A stretch of DNA of 64,000 nucleotides, from NCBI RefSeq assembly GCF_003014595.1, contig NZ_PYGK01000009.1, positions 62,001 through 126,000 of the forward strand. The letters are read 5' to 3'. A program made the translations under genes and the position numbers. This stretch comes from Chitinophaga ginsengisoli. GTDB taxonomy: Bacteria > Bacteroidota > Bacteroidia > Chitinophagales > Chitinophagaceae. Below are positions 47,294 through 57,435 of the stretch, piece after piece (the stretch's first letter is position 1; every line of letters begins with the position of its first letter). Below the pieces are notes generated by a model. That model had not been told where the DNA came from, made no database searches, and was given only the letters and a program-made list of their open reading frames with translations.

Positions 47294-48526
47294 TCAGAAA
47301 TAGCTCAACCACTTTTTCTGTCCCTGATTCGCCTGCTTATACTGGCTAAACCAATGACTTACCGGATATAATAGCAGCATCACTACTACCCATATCAGGT
47401 ATACAACAGGCAGGGAGAATCCATATCCCTGTAACTGCGGATTCGCCGTCACCCATGTTGTAAGATTAACCATATCAGCAGGAGAGTGTCCCGACAAGCT
47501 GGCTGCAAGCACACCCAGGCCATGGATGAGCGGGATATGCAGCAGGTAAAAGAACATGGGCACCTTACCAAAAACAACCACTTTAGAAGTGAACTTGTTC
47601 AAGGGGCGTTCTGCATAGGCGAGGAACAGTACCGAAGGCCCAAGTGTCATCAGTATATACAGTAAGGACGGCGGATACTTTGTCACATTCACAAAAGAGA
47701 GTACCGTAAACAGGAAGTTCTTTTGTGCGGACCAATGTGCCGCATCGCCATAGATATTTATTCCGCGGAGGATAATAAAGAGCACAATAGCTCCGATGCC
47801 TATGTTGCGTAGTGACTTTTTGCGGGTTTCAGGAGCCGTATCCGGTGTATAGAGACTCCCCAGGCAATAGCCTAAGCTAATGATGCCGATATACGGAATA
47901 ATAGGATACCCTATTACAAAATGGAAAGGCCCCGCAGTAAATCCGGCAAAATTAGGCTGATGTAATATATACCACAGAAATGCCGAAGGACTATCGCCGG
48001 CAACATGTACATTATCCAACGCATTATGTCCTGCTACCAGGATAATAGCGAGTGGCAGCAGTGCGGTCCGTGGTAAATGGATCAGGAGTGAGAGCGCCAT
48101 CATACTAAGGCCGAATGCCCAGATCACCTGGAGAATAAATGCCGGGTAATGAGGATTAAAAGTCCAGAACAGTGTAATCAGGAATAATTCTACAAACACC
48201 AGCCAGATACCTCTGGTAAAGAGGAAACCGGAGAGTGCTTTACGGCCATTCTTCGCACCATACAGGCAAGCTGATACACCGGCCAGGAGCATAAAGGTGG
48301 GCGCGCAAAAGTGCGTGATCCATCGTGTGAAAAAGATAGGAAGGCTGGTATGCTGAAGGTCCGTCGGATCGTTGATATAGGAATACGCATGAAAATAGTC
48401 GCGTACGTGGTCTAGTGCCATAATGATCATGATAGTGCCTCTGAGCAGATCAATAGACTCTATACGGCGGCTTTTGACAGTTCTTAGTGGTGTGTCAGCG
48501 GATGCAATGTTGAGATTTCGGTTCAT
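47294..48526 (-). CDS. DUF1624/heparan acetyltransferase-like membrane protein
   Basis: The 410-residue protein has about ten hydrophobic segments. Its N-terminal signature RRIESIDLLRGTIMIIMALDHVRDYFH and THFCAPTFMLLAGVSACLYG is typical of the DUF1624 (HGSNAT catalytic-like) family of predicted acyltransferases that move acyl groups across the membrane. The ATG at 48526 is preferred over the longer frame starting at 48547. Substrate unknown. It is divergent from the SDR gene. Confidence 0.82.
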   Translation of the reverse strand: MNRNLNIASADTPLRTVKSRRIESIDLLRGTIMIIMALDHVRDYFHAYSYINDPTDLQHTSLPIFFTRWITHFCAPTFMLLAGVSACLYGAKNGRKALSGFLFTRGIWLVFVELFLITLFWTFNPHYPAFILQVIWAFGLSMMALSLLIHLPRTALLPLAIILVAGHNALDNVHVAGDSPSAFLWYILHQPNFAGFTAGPFHFVIGYPIIPYIGIISLGYCLGSLYTPDTAPETRKKSLRNIGIGAIVLFIILRGINIYGDAAHWSAQKNFLFTVLSFVNVTKYPPSLLYILMTLGPSVLFLAYAERPLNKFTSKVVVFGKVPMFFYLLHIPLIHGLGVLAASLSGHSPADMVNLTTWVTANPQLQGYGFSLPVVYLIWVVVMLLLYPVSHWFSQYKQANQGQKKWLSYF

Positions 48527-48720
48527 AAGAAGTCCAAATATCAGCAAATTCTCAGATCTTTTATAATGAGAATCATCGTTAATTTATCTTGTCAGCGCCT
48601 GGCTATTTAAGTAGCGGCAGCGTTGCCCGTACCCCATCTGCCAAATCGTTAAGACATGCCGCCAAAAGTATAATTCCTTCCACGCCCGCCGCCCGAAATT
48701 TGTTAAAAAATAACAACACA

Positions 48721-49542
48721 ATGTCTAACACAATTTTCATCACAGGCGCCTCATCAGGATTGGGCAAAGCAACTGCAAAACTATTTCAAAGCAAAGGCTG
48801 GCATGTAATAGCTACCATGCGTAAACCACAGGAAGAAAAGGAACTGTCCTTACTGGAAAATGTGACCTTGTTACCCCTGGATGTGACCAGTCTTTCCAGT
48901 ATAGAAGAATGCGTACGCACTGCTACCAGTCAGTTCACTATTGACGTAGTATTTAACAACGCGGGATATGGACTGGTAGGCCCACTGGAAACACTTTCCG
49001 ACGAACAGATCACCAATTTGCTCAATACAGACCTGCTGGGTGTGATCAGGGTAACGAAAGCCTTTATGCCTCATTTCAGGGAGAAAGGAGCCGGATTGTT
49101 TATCAATACTTCCTCTATTGGTGGTATGATCACCTTCCCACTCAATGCGTTGTACCATGCAGCAAAATGGGGACTGGAAGGGCTGGCGGAAAGTCTGCAT
49201 TTTGAGTTGTCAAAGCTGGGTATTGGTATCAAGAATATACTTCCCGGTGGTATCCGTACCGACTTTGTTGGCCGGTCTATGGCTTTCGGGACATTGAATA
49301 CAGCACCGTATCAAGCGATCCTTGATAAAGCCAACGAGGCATTCAGCGAAGTAATGAAGCCTGAGCAGCTGACACCTCCTGAAATCATTGCTGAAACAGT
49401 ATACGAAGCGGCTACCGATAGGAAAGACCAGCTGCGTTATATTGCAGGCGAAGATGGTAAACAGTTCTATGCCACCCGTACCCGCATCGGCGCGGATGCT
49501 TTCAGAGAACAGTTTGACCAGTTATTTTTTGGCAAGCAGTAA
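48721..49542 (+). CDS. Short-chain dehydrogenase/reductase
   Basis: This 273-residue classical SDR starts at MSNTIFITGASSGLGKAT, with the cofactor motif TGASSGLG, then NNAGYG, catalytic Ser in NTSSIGG and Tyr/Lys in YHAAK, and ILPGGIRTDF. The frame is open upstream to 48589 but that part is not SDR-like. The substrate cannot be told. The AraC regulator gene follows on the same strand after 63 bp and may be linked in function. Confidence 0.92.
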   Translation: MSNTIFITGASSGLGKATAKLFQSKGWHVIATMRKPQEEKELSLLENVTLLPLDVTSLSSIEECVRTATSQFTIDVVFNNAGYGLVGPLETLSDEQITNLLNTDLLGVIRVTKAFMPHFREKGAGLFINTSSIGGMITFPLNALYHAAKWGLEGLAESLHFELSKLGIGIKNILPGGIRTDFVGRSMAFGTLNTAPYQAILDKANEAFSEVMKPEQLTPPEIIAETVYEAATDRKDQLRYIAGEDGKQFYATRTRIGADAFREQFDQLFFGKQ

Positions 49543-49605
49543 GGAGCCGACACGTAAACGTTTGAGTGAGCAGGAAACGCAGGCAAAAAGCACTACATTA
49601 GCAAC

Positions 49606-50526
49606 ATGGAAAGAAAAGTAGTCAATGTCAGAACAATCAGTGAATTACACCGGCTTTACCAGTGCGGAGCGCCGAAGCACCCGCTGGTGAGCATCATGGA
49701 CCTTAGGACTATCGACCATAATGTACTGGACCCAGGCGTTGGTTACCAGATGGACCTTTACCTGGTTTCCTGCAAACGTTTCAAAGGGGAGATCATGTAT
49801 GGCCGGTCGCCATATGACTTTGAAGAAGGATCTGTGATGTTCACTGCCCCGGGACAGGTGCTTAGCGTAGCGCAGGATGTAAAGATGGAAGAGGGTTGGG
49901 CCTTGTTCTTTCACCCTGATCTGATCAACACAGGCAACCTCGGCCGGCTGATACATCAATACTCTTTTTTCCTCTATGACCTCAATGAGGCCCTGCATGT
50001 TTCTGAAGAAGAGAAAGCCGTCCTGTACGACTGCGTCAACAAGATTGAACGTGAGTGCACAGGACGCATCGATAAACATACACAACACCTGATCGTCTCT
50101 AATATCGAACTGTTGCTCAGCTATTGTGAACGCTTCTACGACAGGCAATTCCTGACAAGGGAGAAGGTGAACAATGACATCGTGCAGCAGTTCGAATTTT
50201 TACTGAACGAGTATTTTACCCGGGAAATATTGCAACAAGACGGCCTGCCGGATGTGAAATACTTTGCTTCCAGGTTGAACCTGTCTGCCAAGTACCTCGC
50301 CGACCTGCTGCAGAAATTCACCGGGAAATCGACCCAGGAGCATATTCATCTCAGGCTTGTTCAGGAAGCCAAGAACCTGCTCTGGAGCACCAACAGGTCT
50401 ATCAGTGAGATCTCTTATGACCTGGGTTTTGAGCACGCTTCTCATTTCAGCAGATTATTCAAAACTAAAACAGGACTTACGCCCGGAGCATTCCGCAACA
50501 ACAAGCAGGAGCCGGATGGTATATGA
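49606..50526 (+). CDS. AraC-family transcriptional regulator
   Basis: The protein has 306 residues. The N-terminal sensing domain includes FEEGSVMFTAPGQVLS. The C-terminal double HTH spans about 195-300: PDVKYFASRLNLSAKYLADLLQ, then SISEISYDLGFEHASHFSRLFK and TGLTPGAFR. It lies between an SDR gene and an MFS pump gene on the same strand, a common setting for regulators of stress or drug responses; targets are not proven. Confidence 0.9.
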   Translation: MERKVVNVRTISELHRLYQCGAPKHPLVSIMDLRTIDHNVLDPGVGYQMDLYLVSCKRFKGEIMYGRSPYDFEEGSVMFTAPGQVLSVAQDVKMEEGWALFFHPDLINTGNLGRLIHQYSFFLYDLNEALHVSEEEKAVLYDCVNKIERECTGRIDKHTQHLIVSNIELLLSYCERFYDRQFLTREKVNNDIVQQFEFLLNEYFTREILQQDGLPDVKYFASRLNLSAKYLADLLQKFTGKSTQEHIHLRLVQEAKNLLWSTNRSISEISYDLGFEHASHFSRLFKTKTGLTPGAFRNNKQEPDGI

Positions 50527-50597
50527 TCAGCAGCACCACACCAGCCACGACGGTAATCCTTCCTTTTAAACACCTGTTCAAAATTTATTTGGTGAAA

Positions 50598-50613
50598 TAG
50601 ACTACGCGGTCTA
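50598..50613. promoter_or_regulatory. Palindromic operator-like site 1 upstream of the MFS gene
   Basis: TAGACTACGCGGTCTA is an imperfect 16-bp palindrome with TAGAC/GTCTA arms. It resembles TetR-family operators and matches the second site at 50698 in arms and length. The centres are exactly 100 bp apart. Confidence 0.55.
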
Positions 50614-50697
50614 ATTTTGTTCGATAAAATTCGATCTTTCGATTAATCAGTCTTCAACCAGTCCGAACAGCGCAGCTGTTTTTTTATGAGACAGTAA

Positions 50698-50713
50698 TAG
50701 ACTATGTAGTCTA
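50698..50713. promoter_or_regulatory. Palindromic operator-like site 2 upstream of the MFS gene
   Basis: TAGACTATGTAGTCTA is a palindrome apart from the central TG, and the flanks extend the symmetry to 10-bp arms (50695-50716). It lies 60 bp before the pump start, where a repressor would block transcription. Confidence 0.65.
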
Positions 50714-50775
50714 TTATTCCGGAGAACTGGCCAGAAGAACAACAATAATTACACAACGGAAAATTTTACACAGGC

Positions 50776-51990
50776 ATGAAATTCATCAAGGAAAACCATC
50801 ACGGTATCAGTACCATTCTCGCATTTGCATTAATCCCCCTGTCGGGATTTGCAACAGATATTTACATTCCCTCGCTACCATCTATGGCGGCAGATCTGAA
50901 CGTGAGCAATGCAGCAGTGCAATTATCATTACTGATCTTCATGATCGCCTCTGGCAGCAGCCAGTGGTTTGTGGGTAGCCTGCTGGATAGCTTCGGCCGT
51001 TACCGGCTGGGTATGGCGGCTTTACTGGTATTTACACTCGCCAGTTTGTCCATTGGCTTGTCGCACAATATCCAGCTCATATATGTGATGCGTGTTATAC
51101 AGGGGATCTGCGTATCGCTGATCGTAGTGGGCAAGCGCGCTTATTTCGTAGATATCTATTCCGGCGAAAAATTGAAGCATTATACCAGCATGTTTTCTAT
51201 CATCTGGGCTACTGCACCCATTGCGGCGCCTTTCCTGGGCGGTTATTTGCAGACTGCCTTCGGATGGTCTTCCAATTTCTACTTCCTTGGTATCGCCACT
51301 TTGATCCTGTTCGTGCTGGAGCTAAAATACGGCGGGGAATCACTGAGAACGTTCCATCCCTTTAAAATGGAGCCGATCCTGAAAGTATATGGATCGATGA
51401 TCAGAACACCCGACTTCGTGTTGGGACTGGTCATTATTGCGCTGTGTTATTCCATGGTGATCGTATACGGCATGACAAGCCCCTTCATTATTGAGCATGT
51501 GTTTCATCAATCGCCCGTTGTTACCGGTTATTGTTCCCTCTTATCAGGCTTGTCATTGATGGCAGGCGGCATCATTTCCAAATCACTGATCAATCGGCCG
51601 TTCTCCAAGAAGATCGTTACAGCGCTGGTCGTGCAGGGTGTGGCTATTGCAGGGATGCTGAGCACTTCAGGATATAGCGCCAATCTGTATACCCTGATGG
51701 CGTTTATTATTGTCATTCATATGGTGTCTGGTTTTATCTTCAATAACCTGTTTGCTTATTGTCTGGGACGTTTTCAAAAGAATGCCGGTATTGCAAGTGG
51801 TATTACTGGGGGGAGTCTGTATGTGATCACTTCTTTCATCAGTTATACTATGGCGAATGTGCTTACTATTAAAACACAGGCATTACTGGCAGAGGCATAC
51901 ATCGTAATGGCACTGGCACTGTGGGGCGCATTTGCATTGTTTACAAGAGCGAGAATGGCACATCAGCGTACCTTAGCACTGGCGCAGTAA
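50776..51990 (+). CDS. Bcr/CflA-type MFS drug efflux transporter
   Basis: This 404-residue protein has 12 hydrophobic segments. The N-terminal SGFATDIYIPSLPSMAADLNVSNAAVQLSL is typical of the Bcr/CflA subfamily (14-TM-free, drug:proton antiporters), followed by an MFS loop, GSLLDSFGRYRLG. It exports a drug or metabolite from the cytoplasm. Two palindromic sites upstream suggest repression by a TetR-like protein not encoded nearby. Confidence 0.88.
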   Translation: MKFIKENHHGISTILAFALIPLSGFATDIYIPSLPSMAADLNVSNAAVQLSLLIFMIASGSSQWFVGSLLDSFGRYRLGMAALLVFTLASLSIGLSHNIQLIYVMRVIQGICVSLIVVGKRAYFVDIYSGEKLKHYTSMFSIIWATAPIAAPFLGGYLQTAFGWSSNFYFLGIATLILFVLELKYGGESLRTFHPFKMEPILKVYGSMIRTPDFVLGLVIIALCYSMVIVYGMTSPFIIEHVFHQSPVVTGYCSLLSGLSLMAGGIISKSLINRPFSKKIVTALVVQGVAIAGMLSTSGYSANLYTLMAFIIVIHMVSGFIFNNLFAYCLGRFQKNAGIASGITGGSLYVITSFISYTMANVLTIKTQALLAEAYIVMALALWGAFALFTRARMAHQRTLALAQ

Positions 51991-52145
51991 TACATACCGG
52001 CTTACGCCACTCAATTATAAATAAACAGTCGTCTGGAATTATTCCGGCGGCTGTTTTTGTGACTTTCCAGGGCCCGGCGCCCTTAGAAATATGAAAGAAA
52101 TATTTTACTTTGCCGGCGAATGCTTATTCTCCTTAAAGTAAAACA

Positions 52146-53057
52146 ATGAAAAATACATCCGTTACCACGGGCGCCGGTATTCCCTATCATACCTTTGCTG
52201 AACTGCTGTCTATGCTGGATGGGCTCCAGCATACCGAAGGGCTGTTCATGGTAACCGAGGAGGATGACGTCCGTATGAAGAACCTGGTGCAATACCCTTT
52301 CCGTTCCGATCATTTTATCATCATCATGCAGGTGGAGGGAATCTCGCAGGTACGTATTAATTCTACGGAGTTTAATATCCACGAAAAGCAGGTATTGTTA
52401 ATCCCACCCAATGCCGTACGGCAGTTCCAGGATATAAAGCCCGGAAACCGCTTTGCAGGGCTGGTATTTACGGCCGACTTTGTGGCCAGAAGTGGTATCA
52501 GTAAGAAAGATGCCGAAATGCTCGACTTCTTCTCTGCCAGTCTTCCTGGATTTGAGCTGAAACCCGCTGAATTTGACAGGTTGTTAAGTATGTTATTGCT
52601 GCTACGGGAAAAATATACGGCTACCGATGGATTGCCTGCCGATCAGTATGTGATCTTTTACCTCTTCCTGGCATTCTTATATGAGCTGCGATCAGTGTAC
52701 ATGCGCAATAACAGCGATAAAAAGATACAGCTCACCCGGAAAGAAGAGATCACTATGCGCTTTATAAAGTTGTTAAATGAGTGCTGCAAAGAGGAACGCA
52801 GTGTATTGTTCTACGCCGGAAAAATGAATGTTACCCCCCGTTACCTGACCCAGATCGTGAAGGAGGTGACCGGCAGATCGGCCGGAGAGTTGATAGACGA
52901 AATGGTAATCATGGAGGCCAAGCTCCTGCTGAATGACATGTCTTTAACCCTCGCCCATGTGGCAGAACAGCTGTATTTCAGTGATCAGTTCTTCTTCAGT
53001 AAATTCTTTAAGCGTAATACCGGTATCACCCCCTCTGAATACAGGAGGTCTTCCTGA
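52146..53057 (+). CDS. AraC-family regulator upstream of the RND operon
   Basis: The protein has 303 residues. The N-terminal cupin-like part (FNIHEKQVLLIPPNAVRQFQ) is followed by a C-terminal AraC HTH region: VLFYAGKMNVTPRYLTQIVKEVTG, LTLAHVAEQLYFSDQFFFSKFFK and TGITPSEYRR. The gene is co-directional with the efflux genes that start 138 bp downstream, so local control of the pump is likely. Confidence 0.9.
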   Translation: MKNTSVTTGAGIPYHTFAELLSMLDGLQHTEGLFMVTEEDDVRMKNLVQYPFRSDHFIIIMQVEGISQVRINSTEFNIHEKQVLLIPPNAVRQFQDIKPGNRFAGLVFTADFVARSGISKKDAEMLDFFSASLPGFELKPAEFDRLLSMLLLLREKYTATDGLPADQYVIFYLFLAFLYELRSVYMRNNSDKKIQLTRKEEITMRFIKLLNECCKEERSVLFYAGKMNVTPRYLTQIVKEVTGRSAGELIDEMVIMEAKLLLNDMSLTLAHVAEQLYFSDQFFFSKFFKRNTGITPSEYRRSS

Positions 53058-53195
53058 CCTTCCCGACATCGACCTGTCGTTTTAGACATATACTCTCTAC
53101 TTTCAGACATTCTCTGAGCGGTTACTTATGACCAACTTTGCCCCAGCATTTTAATCATTGTTAGGAGAGTAAGCAATTTCTAAATATACCAACTC

Positions 53196-54224
53196 ATGAA
53201 GTTTTTTCTTGGAAGAGCTCCATTCGTGCTGGCTTTGCCGGTACTGGCTTCCTGCGGTCATAAACAACCGGGAAGCATCAGACAGGATGCAGTAAAAGTA
53301 ATGGTACAAAAAATAACAGCCGATGCAAGACCTGAAGTATTGCATTATCCCGGGGCCATTGAAGCCGACAATACCGTAACACTGGGCTTTTCTGTTGCCG
53401 GAAGGGTAACGGCCGTCAGCATACAGGAAGGACAACAGGTGCGCGAAGGACAACTACTGGCCAGTATCGAATCAGATGATTATGTCAGCGCTTTACAAAG
53501 TGCGAAAGCCGTGGAAGACCAGGCTGCAGACAATTTCAAACGATTAAAGGAGCTGCATGACAAAGGTAGCTTGCCTGAAAGGGACTATATCGCCGCCAGG
53601 TCTTCACTATCACAGGCAGAAGCGAATGTGCGCATGGCTGCCAAAAGAGTGGCAGATACGAAGCTGTATGCGCCTTATACAGGTATCATCTCCGCAAAGC
53701 TGATAGATAAGGGTGCTACTGCATCTCCTGGCGTACCTGCCTTTACCATACTGAAGACTGACCAGGTATATGCAAAGGCCCCTGTTACCGAAAGCGATAT
53801 CAGCAAACTGGCGGTAGGCAAAGAAGTACTGGTGATCATTCCTGTGTTGAATGATAGTATAAAAGGCACTGTTACAATTATCAATCCCCAGGCAGATAAC
53901 AGTTCCCGGACTTATGGCGTAAAAGTGAGACTAACCAACAAGGCAGAAAAACTGTTACCCGGTATGCTGACAGAAATGTTGGTATACACCGGCAGGGAGC
54001 AGGAAAAGATTGTGATACCCGCTGCTTCCATTGTACGTGATGCCGATGATATTACCTATGTATTCATAGCCGACGATCAGCATAAAGCCATCCGCAGGCG
54101 TATTACGGCTGCCGGTGTTACGGGTAATAATGAAGTGATCGTTCAGCAGGGATTGCAGGCAGGCGACAGGCTCGTAGTTGAGGGTCAAACACGTCTTGAA
54201 GACGGTAGCAGCATTCAGTTCTGA
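53196..54224 (+). CDS. RND efflux periplasmic adaptor (membrane fusion protein), lipoprotein
   Basis: The 342-residue HlyD/AcrA-type adaptor has lipobox LASC (Cys20). Its lipoyl-like half motif GRVTAVSIQEGQQVREGQLLASIES precedes an alpha-hairpin at about 85-150. LYAPYTGIISAKLIDKGATASPGVP and a beta-barrel and membrane-proximal domain follow. It bridges the RND pump and outer-membrane channel. The pump gene starts 34 bp downstream. Confidence 0.92.
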   Translation: MKFFLGRAPFVLALPVLASCGHKQPGSIRQDAVKVMVQKITADARPEVLHYPGAIEADNTVTLGFSVAGRVTAVSIQEGQQVREGQLLASIESDDYVSALQSAKAVEDQAADNFKRLKELHDKGSLPERDYIAARSSLSQAEANVRMAAKRVADTKLYAPYTGIISAKLIDKGATASPGVPAFTILKTDQVYAKAPVTESDISKLAVGKEVLVIIPVLNDSIKGTVTIINPQADNSSRTYGVKVRLTNKAEKLLPGMLTEMLVYTGREQEKIVIPAASIVRDADDITYVFIADDQHKAIRRRITAAGVTGNNEVIVQQGLQAGDRLVVEGQTRLEDGSSIQF

Positions 54225-54258
54225 GCCATTTCTGTCACCATTAAATCATTCAAAACAG

Positions 54259-57200
54259 ATGAACAAGCCAAGAAAAATGCATTACCTGGAAGCCGCTATG
54301 AAGCATAAACAGGTAGTGATTATCGTAACATGTCTGCTACTGATACTCGGCGCATCGGCACTCATGAATATGCCACGCAGCGAGAATCCCCGAATAGATA
54401 TGCCTACAGCGTTGGTATATGCTATATACCCAGGTGCTGATGAGAAACAGGTAGAACAGGAAGTAACAAAAAAGATAGAACAGTATCTCTTCTCTTTTGA
54501 AGAAGTAAAGAAGCGTAGTACCAAGTCGGAAACCCGCGAAGGACAGACCTTTGTGACTACCGAGATATTTACCGAGGTGAAAGACCGGAAGAAGTTCTGG
54601 CATACGCTGCAACTCGATATGGACGCCAGATTAAAGCCGCAGTTACCTGCAGGTGTGATCGGTCCTTTCGTGAACAGCAACTTCAGTAATGTGACTGCTA
54701 TGATCATTGGGGTATCATCTCCCATCCGTAGCTATGAAGAGATTGAATCTTATCTTGATAAACTCGAAGACGGATTGAAGACGATCCCCGTGGTGTCGAA
54801 GATCAATCGCTCTGGTGTGCAGCAACGGCAGCTGTATATTAACGTGAATGATGAAAAGCTGCGTCAGTATGGCTTTGATATCAGCAGCCTGGTAGGTGTA
54901 TTGCAGCAGCAGAACGTAACAAATTACACCGGAGAGCTTAGCATGGCTTCCAATTATATCGTGCCTGTTTACACCAACAGCCGCTATAAAACGGAGAATG
55001 AAGTGGCGAACCAGATCGTATTTAACAAACCTGATGGCACCATTGTACGCCTGAAAGATGTAGCCACCATTGAGCGCCGCTTTGAAGAACAGTCTTCTTA
55101 TGTACGCATGGGTGAAAACAAGGCGATGGTATTGTCGATCGACATGCAGCCGGGACGTAACATCGTACAGTTTGGAAAGGAAGTGGAGGCAAAGATCAAA
55201 GAGATAGAACACACTTTTCCGGAGGACATAAAAATAACCACCATAGTGAATCAGCCGGAGGTAGTAGGAGAGAGCATCAGTCATTTTATGGTGGAATTTG
55301 GCCTGGCTATTGGCTCTGTGATTATCGTGGTGATGCTATTGCTGCCTTTCCGTGTAGCAGCTGTAGCCTCTGTGGCGGCACCGATCTCTATCCTGATCAC
55401 ATTTGGTATTATGAATATAGTAGGCCTGGAATTACACCAGGTAACACTCGCAGCGCTGATCATTGTGCTGGGGATGGTGGTAGACAATGCGATCGTAGTC
55501 GTAGACAATTACATTGAAAAACTGGATGAGGGCATCACGCCCTGGCAGGCAGCATGGCAGGCGGCGAAACAATTGACTCTGCCGATATTTACCGCTACAC
55601 TGGCCATCATCTTCGCCTTCGCTCCGCTGGCGTTGTTTATGGATGGTATCGCGAAAGATTTCATGGCATCATTGCCGGTGACGATCGCTATTGCGTTGAT
55701 CGCTTCCATGCTGGTGGCACTGCTCTTAACGCCTTACACCTGCTATGTGTTCATCAAAAAAGGACTTAAACACCGTATCAGCGACAGGCCTGTGAAAAAG
55801 AACCTGCTCGACAGATTACAACATGTATTTGACAAGGGAGTAGAGTTCTGTTTCCGCTGGCCGAAAGCGACGATGATGAGTGGAGTAGCCGCGGTTTTAC
55901 TGGCGCTTGTCATTGCTGGTAAGGTAGACCCTGAGTTCTTCCCGATCAGCGAACGGAATCAGTTCAACATGGAAGTATGGCTGCCTTCCGGTTCTTCCCT
56001 GCAGCAAACAGAGGAAGCGGTAAAACGCCTGGAAGGTGTACTTAAAAAAGATAAACGCGTCGTACAGATCACCAGTTTCATGGGTATGAGCTCACCTCGT
56101 TTCCATACCTCCTACGCACCGGAAACACCCCGCAGGAATTATGCGCAGGTGTTTATCACGACCGTCAGCAGTCAAGCCAGTGAAGAGATGGTACATGAGT
56201 ACCTGCAGTCCTTAAAAGGCTTCCTGCCTGATGGTAATATCAAGCTGAAACAACTGAGTTTCCAGGAAGGAGCGCCCATTGCTGTGCGTGTGATCGGCGA
56301 CAACACGAGTGACCAGCAAAAAGTAGCAGCCCAGATCAAAAAAATACTGGAGAATGCCAAAGGCACCAACTGGGTGAGACTGGACTGTGAGGAAGACTAC
56401 TTTGGCATCCGTTTACAGATCAATGAAGATAAAGCCAATCGCCTGGGCATCTCTAACCAGGCGATCACACAGACCCTGGGCGCCGGATTGAAAGGCTATG
56501 CCCTGTCTACCATGTGGGAAGGTGACAAACCGGTTGACATCTTCCTTCGCCTGGATTCTGCGAGTCGCAAGGATGCACAGGCACTGGAAAACCTGCATGT
56601 GAGCACCCGCTACGGCGATAAGATCCCACTGAAGGAAGTGGCATCATTGACACCTGCCTGGCATACCGGCATGATTGCACACAGGAACGGCCTGAGAACA
56701 TTGTCTGTGTTATCCGAAGCACAGCTGGGACAGAAGCCTTCACGCATCCTGAAAGAGGTACAGCCACAGATAGACCAGTTGAAGCTGCCGCCTGGTATTC
56801 GTATTGCCTACGGTGGTGATGCAGAATCATCCGCAGATAACCAGCCTTCAATGATGGTATCGCTGGGCGTAAGTCTGATTCTCATCTTCCTGACATTATT
56901 ATTCCAATTCAAGAATCTGGGTAAAACACTGATCATACTGGCCACTTTCCCGCTTAGCCTGTTGGGCGCCTTCTCTGGCCTCTATCTTACAGGCAATCCA
57001 CTTGGTATGACCGCCTTTATGGGTATCATCAGCCTGATAGGGATTGTGGTCCGGAACGGGATCATCCTGGTGGATTATGCGGATGAACTGGTACATGATC
57101 ACGGGTATAAACTGAAAGCCGCCGCCCTCGCAGCAGCAAAGCGCAGGATGCGTCCCATATTCCTGACGTCCTCTGCCGCCGCTGTCGGGGTAGTGCCTAT

Positions 57201-57393
57201 GATCATCAGTAAATCGCCTATGTGGGCGCCGCTGGGTAGTGTACTGGCTTTCGGCCTCATCGTGTCCATGGCCTTAACGCTGTTCGTCGTGCCGGTGCTC
57301 TATGCCCAGTTCATTAAACCGCAACCGGTTACACCAGAGATGCCGCAGGCAGATGCGGATGCTCCTGTACAATACAAACCGGTACATGCGTAA
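54259..57393 (+). CDS. RND efflux inner-membrane transporter
   Basis: This AcrB-type pump of 1044 residues starts at MNKPRKMHYLEAAM; the frame opens at 54178 inside the adaptor gene but that part is not family-like. It has twelve membrane segments and two large periplasmic loops. The TM4 motif is GMVVDNAIVVVDN, where AcrB has two adjacent Asp, so the second is Asn here. The C-terminal region has RNGIILVDYADEL and RMRPIFLTSSAAAVGVVP. It exports drugs or other compounds using the proton gradient; the substrate is unknown. Confidence 0.93.
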   Translation: MNKPRKMHYLEAAMKHKQVVIIVTCLLLILGASALMNMPRSENPRIDMPTALVYAIYPGADEKQVEQEVTKKIEQYLFSFEEVKKRSTKSETREGQTFVTTEIFTEVKDRKKFWHTLQLDMDARLKPQLPAGVIGPFVNSNFSNVTAMIIGVSSPIRSYEEIESYLDKLEDGLKTIPVVSKINRSGVQQRQLYINVNDEKLRQYGFDISSLVGVLQQQNVTNYTGELSMASNYIVPVYTNSRYKTENEVANQIVFNKPDGTIVRLKDVATIERRFEEQSSYVRMGENKAMVLSIDMQPGRNIVQFGKEVEAKIKEIEHTFPEDIKITTIVNQPEVVGESISHFMVEFGLAIGSVIIVVMLLLPFRVAAVASVAAPISILITFGIMNIVGLELHQVTLAALIIVLGMVVDNAIVVVDNYIEKLDEGITPWQAAWQAAKQLTLPIFTATLAIIFAFAPLALFMDGIAKDFMASLPVTIAIALIASMLVALLLTPYTCYVFIKKGLKHRISDRPVKKNLLDRLQHVFDKGVEFCFRWPKATMMSGVAAVLLALVIAGKVDPEFFPISERNQFNMEVWLPSGSSLQQTEEAVKRLEGVLKKDKRVVQITSFMGMSSPRFHTSYAPETPRRNYAQVFITTVSSQASEEMVHEYLQSLKGFLPDGNIKLKQLSFQEGAPIAVRVIGDNTSDQQKVAAQIKKILENAKGTNWVRLDCEEDYFGIRLQINEDKANRLGISNQAITQTLGAGLKGYALSTMWEGDKPVDIFLRLDSASRKDAQALENLHVSTRYGDKIPLKEVASLTPAWHTGMIAHRNGLRTLSVLSEAQLGQKPSRILKEVQPQIDQLKLPPGIRIAYGGDAESSADNQPSMMVSLGVSLILIFLTLLFQFKNLGKTLIILATFPLSLLGAFSGLYLTGNPLGMTAFMGIISLIGIVVRNGIILVDYADELVHDHGYKLKAAALAAAKRRMRPIFLTSSAAAVGVVPMIISKSPMWAPLGSVLAFGLIVSMALTLFVVPVLYAQFIKPQPVTPEMPQADADAPVQYKPVHA

Positions 57394-57435
57394 AGCAACG
57401 TAGGCGTTTTCAAACCGTTCAATTTAATTAAGCAA

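Noticed and set aside
54178..54258. Upstream extension of the RND frame into the adaptor gene
   Set aside because: The added residues are not like RND N-termini; the ATG at 54259 fits the family.
54715..55284. 189-codon ORF antisense to the RND pump
   Set aside because: Shadow of a strongly supported gene.
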